Under the pieces are notes generated by a model that saw only the letters and a program-made list of their open reading frames with translations, made no database searches and had not been told where the DNA came from. From CAISCU01 sp051861545 (lineage in GTDB: Bacteria > Bacteroidota > Bacteroidia > UKL13-3): a DNA stretch of 64,000 nt. The stretch covers positions 62,001 to 126,000 of the forward strand of contig JBIMKP010000004.1 in NCBI GenBank assembly GCA_051861545.1. The letters run 5' to 3'. Shown one piece after another: positions 58,958-64,000 of the stretch (positions are counted from its first letter, which is position 1; each line of letters opens with the position of its first letter). A program made the translations under genes and the position numbers.

Positions 58958-61696
58958 TTATTTAATTCGATAAAGTAAAATAGAATTAGAATTACTACCA
59001 AATATTATGTAATTATCTTGGTCTTTAAACAAATCACCACTTGTAAAATTACCATTTGATTGAATTGGAAATGGCTCTGTTTTGCCTGATTTATCATCAT
59101 CAACTTGAATTAAACCATTTGACTTGTTATACCAAATTGATTTTATCTTATTATTAAATGGCTTCCAATATTTATTGCTAATAATTGAATCTGGTTCTAA
59201 TTTAGTGTAAACCGATTTACCCTTTAAATCAATAATTTGGGTTTCATTTAACATCTTAATTTGGATTAAACCTGAAGCCTTATGTTGATAATAATTAATT
59301 TTTGAAATTCCAGATTCTGATTTGAAAATCTGTTTGATTTCAATTGGTTTATTTGTATAATAATTGATAGAATAAACTATATTACTGTCAGAAGCTAAAA
59401 TTTGCAAACTACCAGTATCTACTTGGTTAATGAGGATATTTTTCCAAGTATAACTAGAATCATTAAACAAAGGATTTAATATTTTTCCCGATAAATCAAA
59501 TCCACTTAACTTACCTTTTTCATTTAATGCCCAAACTTGTTTAATACCTGAAAGTTTAACTGGATACAATTCAGAAATTATATTTGGATAAATAGACATT
59601 GGATTCCAAACAGGTAAAAATCTGGCTTGTGAATTGTATGCGCTTAACTTATAAAATTTCCCTACCGTAAAAAATCCTAATTGCTTCTCTTCATTCAATT
59701 CTATAATGCTAATAGGAAATGTAGTTGAAGTTGGAATCCATGCTGGCCAAGCTTGCATTGCTTTACCATTTTCATCAACTATATGAATATTGTGACTTGT
59801 ATTAAACACATATTGATGTTTTCCATTTTTGTACATATCAATTTCTTCAATCCCAGAAACTAGCTCATCTTCTACTTGGTATTTCCAAAGTATCATCCCC
59901 GATTTTGATATCGCATATAATTGGTGTTTTTTATCCATTACCAATAATACTTGTTCACCAATTTTACTTGAATAAACTGAAACAGGATTCGATTCCATGA
60001 GTGTGTCTAAAGGAATTTCCCAGATTTTTTCAGTTTTATCTGTTTTTCCAGTGTTAAATTCTATTGTAAATTGACTAGCAAAAGTTTTATCGGTGCTTCC
60101 TCCAAATTGCATTGCAATGAAACCCGCTTTTCTAAATGTACCCATATTTCTAGTTAATATTCCATACCAAGATTCATTAACAAAATTAAGTGCATATTTT
60201 GGAGCAATATCTGCGTTTATAAATAGTTCCAAATTACTTTGACCAACCATTTTCTCTCTAAAATCTTTAAATCGTTCTGATTTTTGTAGCAAATTACCTT
60301 CTTGCCAATTCCTTATTAAACCGTTTAAACATGAAGGATGAGCAGAAAGAAAAACATAATTTCCTTTGATAGTAAACGAATTTAAGTTCAAACCATCGAA
60401 TAGATTTCCAAATAAAACTTTAGGATAATCACCTAAGTAAAACGGAAAAATTCTATGTGTTGAATCTAATGAACTTATTAAAGTAGAATCTCCTCCATTT
60501 TTACTTTGATATTTTGATTGTATTTCATTCATCAAAGATTTAAAACCCAAAGGATTATTTAATTCAAAATAAACAATATACGAACTATCTTTATTTATGC
60601 CAGGTTCAATAACCGCTGATATTCCAGCTTGAGCACCTAAATAAGATGATAACTTTTTATTCAATCCTTTTCCAAATATCGATTCAATACTATCAGAATA
60701 ATTTTCGTAAGCTCTAAATAAGCCTTCACTAAAAAGATATTCTTTTAAATTAGGATACCATTTTTCATAACCATTCAAAGAAAAATTAAAGCAAAAAGCT
60801 GTATTTTCTGGTAAAAACTGAATGACTTTGTTTTCTGTAGGTGCTTGAGAGTTTAATAAATCTAAAAATTGAAAATTCTTATCAGAAGTAATTGATGCTC
60901 CTTTAAAAATTAAATCCTTATCACTTATTTCAACTTGATAAAAGCCTTTTTCGGCCATGGTGCCTAAAGTATTAAAAGCATTAGGCTCATCATTATTAGA
61001 AAAGCTCTTGATTAATAAGGGTAAATATTGGTAATTTAAATAGACATTGAAATCCTTATTTCCATTAAAAATATAATGGTTCTTTTCATTCATTTGGACA
61101 TCAGGACTATTATCTCTAAGTTTTAAAAGAGCATTTTCAACCAAAGAGCCATCAAAACTAAACATCATTAATTTTGATTTAAACGCAATTGAAAAACTAT
61201 TATCGCCACCAAAATCATTAAAGTCATAAACATTTTCACCATAAAACTTTCTGGTAGTAAGCTGATATCTTCCAGGAAATATGGTGTTTATAAAATTCAT
61301 TACCTTCTGACCATCTGTTTCATTAGTTGTTTGAACAGCCATAAAAAAACCAACTTGTTTGTTTTTAAATGCATGAAACGAATAAACGGCTTCACCAGAT
61401 TCAAACCAATTTCCTAAAGTTGAATTACTTTTAAAGATGGAGTCTAATAGAATTAATTGATTATAAAATAATTCAATTTCCTCATTTTTCATGAGCTTTT
61501 CCATGAATTGAGGATCACCTATTGCTTGTAACATTTGGCTACTTTTATTGCTTTCCAACACAATTGCTGCGTTTTCTGGAACAACAAAAAGCGGTTTTAC
61601 TTTCTTTTCACCTATTTCAAAAAAATACAAATAAATACCTAGTCCAAGCGCGATGGACAATATAATGCTAAGAATACTAAGTAATTGTTTATTCAT
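58958..61696 (-). CDS. Large membrane-anchored protein of unknown function
   Basis: A 912-residue protein with one N-terminal hydrophobic helix (LLSILSIILSIALGLGIYLYFF) and a large periplasmic part. The first two thirds contain alternating strands with the pattern of a DUF3352-like protein (FVVPENAAIVLESNKSSQML), and the last 300 residues (from about residue 570) look like a WD40/PQQ-type propeller with repeats such as VYSSKIGEQVLLVMDKKHQL and IHIVDENGKAMQAWPAWI. No catalytic motif is apparent. It is followed by the flippase-like gene and the nuclease-like gene in the same direction. Assignment to DUF3352 is uncertain. An envelope role is likely. Confidence 0.6.
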   Translation of the reverse strand: MNKQLLSILSIILSIALGLGIYLYFFEIGEKKVKPLFVVPENAAIVLESNKSSQMLQAIGDPQFMEKLMKNEEIELFYNQLILLDSIFKSNSTLGNWFESGEAVYSFHAFKNKQVGFFMAVQTTNETDGQKVMNFINTIFPGRYQLTTRKFYGENVYDFNDFGGDNSFSIAFKSKLMMFSFDGSLVENALLKLRDNSPDVQMNEKNHYIFNGNKDFNVYLNYQYLPLLIKSFSNNDEPNAFNTLGTMAEKGFYQVEISDKDLIFKGASITSDKNFQFLDLLNSQAPTENKVIQFLPENTAFCFNFSLNGYEKWYPNLKEYLFSEGLFRAYENYSDSIESIFGKGLNKKLSSYLGAQAGISAVIEPGINKDSSYIVYFELNNPLGFKSLMNEIQSKYQSKNGGDSTLISSLDSTHRIFPFYLGDYPKVLFGNLFDGLNLNSFTIKGNYVFLSAHPSCLNGLIRNWQEGNLLQKSERFKDFREKMVGQSNLELFINADIAPKYALNFVNESWYGILTRNMGTFRKAGFIAMQFGGSTDKTFASQFTIEFNTGKTDKTEKIWEIPLDTLMESNPVSVYSSKIGEQVLLVMDKKHQLYAISKSGMILWKYQVEDELVSGIEEIDMYKNGKHQYVFNTSHNIHIVDENGKAMQAWPAWIPTSTTFPISIIELNEEKQLGFFTVGKFYKLSAYNSQARFLPVWNPMSIYPNIISELYPVKLSGIKQVWALNEKGKLSGFDLSGKILNPLFNDSSYTWKNILINQVDTGSLQILASDSNIVYSINYYTNKPIEIKQIFKSESGISKINYYQHKASGLIQIKMLNETQIIDLKGKSVYTKLEPDSIISNKYWKPFNNKIKSIWYNKSNGLIQVDDDKSGKTEPFPIQSNGNFTSGDLFKDQDNYIIFGSNSNSILLYRIK

Positions 61697-61816
61697 ATAA
61701 AAAGGACGGAAACGAAATTAATTCCCCTTTAATAATTATTATTCCTTAATTTGTTCACATGTAAAGGTTTTTTCAAACTAACTGAGCAATTTTGAAATCA
61801 TTTTAAATAAAAAAAT

Positions 61817-62287
61817 ATGAGAGATTATTCTAAAATATTTATTCGATTATCCTTAATTTTTGCAGGTACAGGGGTAATGTGTGGCGCATTCGGTTCGCAT
61901 TTATTAAAAACAATACTTACAGAATACGACTTATCGGTTTGGGAAATTGGTGTTAAATATCTTTTAATTCATGCTTTAGGAATATTAATTTTAGCTATTA
62001 ATCATCGTCATTTTAATAAGAAATTATTCATTTCATTGTCTTTATTAAGTGTTGGAATTATCATTTTTTCTGGTTCATTATTTCTATTAGCAACTAGAAA
62101 TATATGGGGAGATGATTCCTATAAATTTTTAGGAGCAATTACTCCAATTGGAGGTTTAAGTATGATTTTGGGTTGGTTCTTTACTGCAACATTTTGCTTA
62201 AATAAATCAGAAGATTCTCATGAAAAAGAAGAATCAAGTTCACATAAAAAAAGACATCATAAAAAATCATCATCAGATTCAAACTAA
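61817..62287 (+). CDS. DUF423 membrane protein with a charged C-terminal tail
   Basis: A 156-residue protein with four hydrophobic helices and the DUF423 (UPF0382) pattern: GAFGSHLL, WEIGVKYLLIHALGI, FSGSLFLLATRN and ITPIGGLSMILGW. After the last helix comes a Ser/His/Lys/Glu-rich tail (residues 129-156, for example KKRHHKKSSS), unusual for this family. The His residues might bind metal, but this is untested. It precedes sixA by 16 bases and is probably co-transcribed with it and the PorE-like gene. Function of DUF423 proteins is unknown. Confidence 0.85.
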   Translation: MRDYSKIFIRLSLIFAGTGVMCGAFGSHLLKTILTEYDLSVWEIGVKYLLIHALGILILAINHRHFNKKLFISLSLLSVGIIIFSGSLFLLATRNIWGDDSYKFLGAITPIGGLSMILGWFFTATFCLNKSEDSHEKEESSSHKKRHHKKSSSDSN

Positions 62288-62303
62288 ATAAAATCTCTTT
62301 TAA

Positions 62304-62798
62304 ATGAAGACATTAATACTAATGCGACACGCAAAAGCCCTGAAAGAATCTGATGACTCAACAGACCATAACAGGCAATTAAGTGATAAAGGAAAAGAAG
62401 ATGCAAAATTGATGTCTGATAGTTTAAAAAGAGAAAAGTTTTTACCAGAATTAATTGTAAGTAGTACTTCAAAAAGAACCCAAAAAACTGCTAAAATTGT
62501 TTTAGAAGATTTAAATTTAAAACCCAATTCACTTTTACTTGAAAGTGATTTGTATGAAGCTACTACTTCCGAGATCCTGCATGTTATAAGATTATTACCC
62601 GACGAAATTAATACTGTTATGTTAGTTGGACATAATCCATCGTTTACAGGAATGATTGGATTGTTATCTCAAACTTTTATAGAAAACTTACCTACATCAG
62701 GAATTGCAGTAATTCAGTTTAATATACCTACTTGGAAATTAACTCAGAATAAGTCTGGAAAACTGGTATGGTTTATGCACCCCAAATTATTATCATGA
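62304..62798 (+). CDS. sixA: SixA-type phosphohistidine phosphatase
   Basis: A 164-residue histidine phosphatase. It starts MKTLILMRHAKALKESD, whose RHAK takes the place of the RHG catalytic motif in SixA enzymes, followed by SSTSKRTQKTAKIV and VGHNPSFTGM, the usual second catalytic His block. SixA removes phosphate from phosphorylated His residues in phosphorelay proteins. It is downstream of the DUF423 gene and its stop overlaps the ATG of the TPR/PD40 gene by four bases (ATGA), so the genes are coupled. Substrate unknown here. Confidence 0.9.
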   Translation: MKTLILMRHAKALKESDDSTDHNRQLSDKGKEDAKLMSDSLKREKFLPELIVSSTSKRTQKTAKIVLEDLNLKPNSLLLESDLYEATTSEILHVIRLLPDEINTVMLVGHNPSFTGMIGLLSQTFIENLPTSGIAVIQFNIPTWKLTQNKSGKLVWFMHPKLLS

Positions 62799-64000
62799 AA
62801 ACTATTAAATATACAAGCATCCTTTTTGCCTTTTTAATTTTTAATCTTCCATTATTCTCTCAAGATTTACCTTTTTCTGGAACAAAAAATAAAAAAGCAG
62901 AATACTATTTTGGTGAGGCTTTAAAGGCTTTTCAAGAAGGTGACGGAATGAGAACCCTAAATTTTGTAGATAAAGCAATTAGCACAGACCCTAATTTTAT
63001 TGATGCTTACATGTTGCAAGCAGAGGTAAAATCAAACAATGAGAAGTATGGTGAAGCAATGGCGATTTACAATAAAGTAATTTCAATCAATCCAGATTTT
63101 CCAATGAGTTATTATGGTTCTGCTAAAATAAATTACATCCAAAAACAATACAAAGAGGCTTTGGTTGATTGTGATAAATTTCTTCAATATCCAGATCATT
63201 TTCAGAAACAATCAGAGGTTCTTAGAATGAAAAGAAATGCAGCTTTTGCGGTTTATGCCATGCAAAATCCTGTTCCTTTCGAGCCTCATAATTTAGGTCC
63301 AAATATTAATTCATTCGAAAACGAGTATTTCCCTGGAATTACCGCCGATGATCAAACCTTTATTTTTACACGACTTGAAGCTGGTAGAAACGAAGAGTTT
63401 TTTATTAGTCAAAAACAAAAAAATGTTTGGTTACCTGCTATGAATTTGGGTTCTCCTATTAATACAGAAAAAAATGAAGGTACAGTTTCTTTAAGCTCCG
63501 ATGGTCAATATATATTTTATACAGCATGTAACAGATTGGGTGGAATGGGTTCATGTGATTTATATATTTCTAAACTTGATGGAGCTACTTGGTCTGAACC
63601 AAAAAACCTTGGAAATCCAGTAAATACTGGTAATTGGGAAAGTCAACCTACTGTAAGTTTTGATGGTAAAACAGTTTATTTTAGTAGCAATCGTGCTGGT
63701 GGTTATGGTAAGAGTGATATTTGGTACACTACTTTTAAAAACGGTAAATGGTCGCCACCTGTAAATATGGGTCCAGAAATTAATAGTGCTGGTGATGACC
63801 AATCTCCATTTATTGCTAAAGATGACCAAACTTTATATTATAATAGTGATGGCCTTCCAGGCATGGGTGGAATTGATTTATTTTTCTCAAAAAGAGTTGA
63901 TGGTAGATGGCAGAAACCTGTAAATTTAGGTTATCCAATCAATACCGATTTAGATGAAACATGTTTGGTTATTGCTTCGAATGGTGTTGATGCATACATT
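62795..64000 (+). CDS. TPR/PD40 secreted protein, PorE-like (3' truncated by window end)
   Basis: The reading frame opens at the ATG overlapping the sixA stop and remains open for all 402 codons to the end of the window. After a signal peptide (TSILFAFLIFNLPLFSQ) come TPR-like helices (residues about 30-140, AISTDPNFIDAYMLQAEVKS), then a beta-propeller of PD40 repeats with signature segments such as GTVSLSSDGQYIFYTA, PTVSFDGKTVYFSSNRAGG and PFIAKDDQTLYYNSDGLPG. This order matches PorE and related OmpA-family proteins of Bacteroidota, which also have an OmpA domain that would lie beyond the window. PorE is part of the type IX secretion system; the identification is limited because the C-terminus is missing. 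Confidence 0.8.
   Translation, partial: MKTIKYTSILFAFLIFNLPLFSQDLPFSGTKNKKAEYYFGEALKAFQEGDGMRTLNFVDKAISTDPNFIDAYMLQAEVKSNNEKYGEAMAIYNKVISINPDFPMSYYGSAKINYIQKQYKEALVDCDKFLQYPDHFQKQSEVLRMKRNAAFAVYAMQNPVPFEPHNLGPNINSFENEYFPGITADDQTFIFTRLEAGRNEEFFISQKQKNVWLPAMNLGSPINTEKNEGTVSLSSDGQYIFYTACNRLGGMGSCDLYISKLDGATWSEPKNLGNPVNTGNWESQPTVSFDGKTVYFSSNRAGGYGKSDIWYTTFKNGKWSPPVNMGPEINSAGDDQSPFIAKDDQTLYYNSDGLPGMGGIDLFFSKRVDGRWQKPVNLGYPINTDLDETCLVIASNGVDAYI

Noticed and set aside
63560..63829. Minus-strand open frame near the window end
   Set aside because: It is the shadow of the plus-strand TPR/PD40 gene, whose frame stays open from 62795 to the window end.
1..64000. tRNA, rRNA or riboswitch genes
   Set aside because: Gaps between genes were read by eye; no cloverleaf, rRNA core or known riboswitch pattern was recognised. 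A tRNAscan or Infernal run would be decisive.

Overview
The window is AT-rich DNA (roughly one third G+C by eye) from a member of the Bacteroidota. Evidence for this placement: TAnnTTTG-type -7 promoter elements, almost no Shine-Dalgarno sequences, three secreted proteins with type IX secretion (T9SS) C-terminal PNP sorting domains, TonB-dependent uptake with a carboxypeptidase-like N-terminal domain, a YtxJ bacillithiol-type protein, and the local order carA - unknown - eno - ftsB. No rRNA, tRNA, CRISPR array or prophage was seen. Genus cannot be fixed from the sequence.

Layout. 1-5.4 kb: end of an M16 peptidase, a ligase-associated-type DEXH helicase, a periplasmic TPR protein, then a 61-bp tandem palindromic repeat. 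5.4-12.1 kb: DUF7009-like protein, an outer-membrane protein, a di-heme cytochrome c peroxidase, two related TPR lipoproteins and a large secreted protein. 12.1-14.3 kb: DUF2306 membrane protein and an orphan histidine kinase. 14.6-21.5 kb (minus strand): a sugar locus made of TonB receptor, sodium/solute symporter, GH100-like invertase, PfkB sugar kinase and a cupin protein, most easily read as sucrose or fructoside use. A LacI regulator diverges from it, and a CAAACGTTTG operator candidate lies upstream of the receptor gene. The LacI gene overlaps the start of an unknown membrane protein, an NTPase-MobA fusion and FdhD, a molybdenum-cofactor-flavoured operon.

25.6-27.2 kb is the most unusual stretch. 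An intact Y1 (HUH) transposase of IS200/RAYT type sits inside an array of ~183-bp units. Each unit folds into three hairpins plus a long closing stem, and the closing stem differs between unit types by compensating base changes. 27.3-35 kb: gyrA, a T9SS-exported M1 aminopeptidase, a GNAT/HTH gene pair that looks like a toxin-antitoxin module with duplicated operator-like sites, and a T9SS-exported M43 protease. 35-40.5 kb: 3-hydroxybutyryl-CoA dehydrogenase, a lipoprotein, trxB-ytxJ, an NFACT protein and an MBL-fold hydrolase. 40.5-45 kb: a three-gene exopolysaccharide module (TolC-like, Wzz/BY-kinase-like, O-antigen-ligase-like). 45.5-64 kb: Spy-like protein, queG, an unknown outer-membrane protein, a second YD-like lipoprotein, dnaN, chrA, ftsB, eno, carA, a T9SS-exported nuclease-like protein, a flippase-like membrane protein, a very large unknown membrane-anchored protein, DUF423 protein, SixA phosphatase, and the start of a TPR/PD40 protein of PorE type that runs off the window.

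Start codons were moved in many genes to the first Met that gives a sensible signal peptide or domain start. All functional names rest on motif recognition without database searches.
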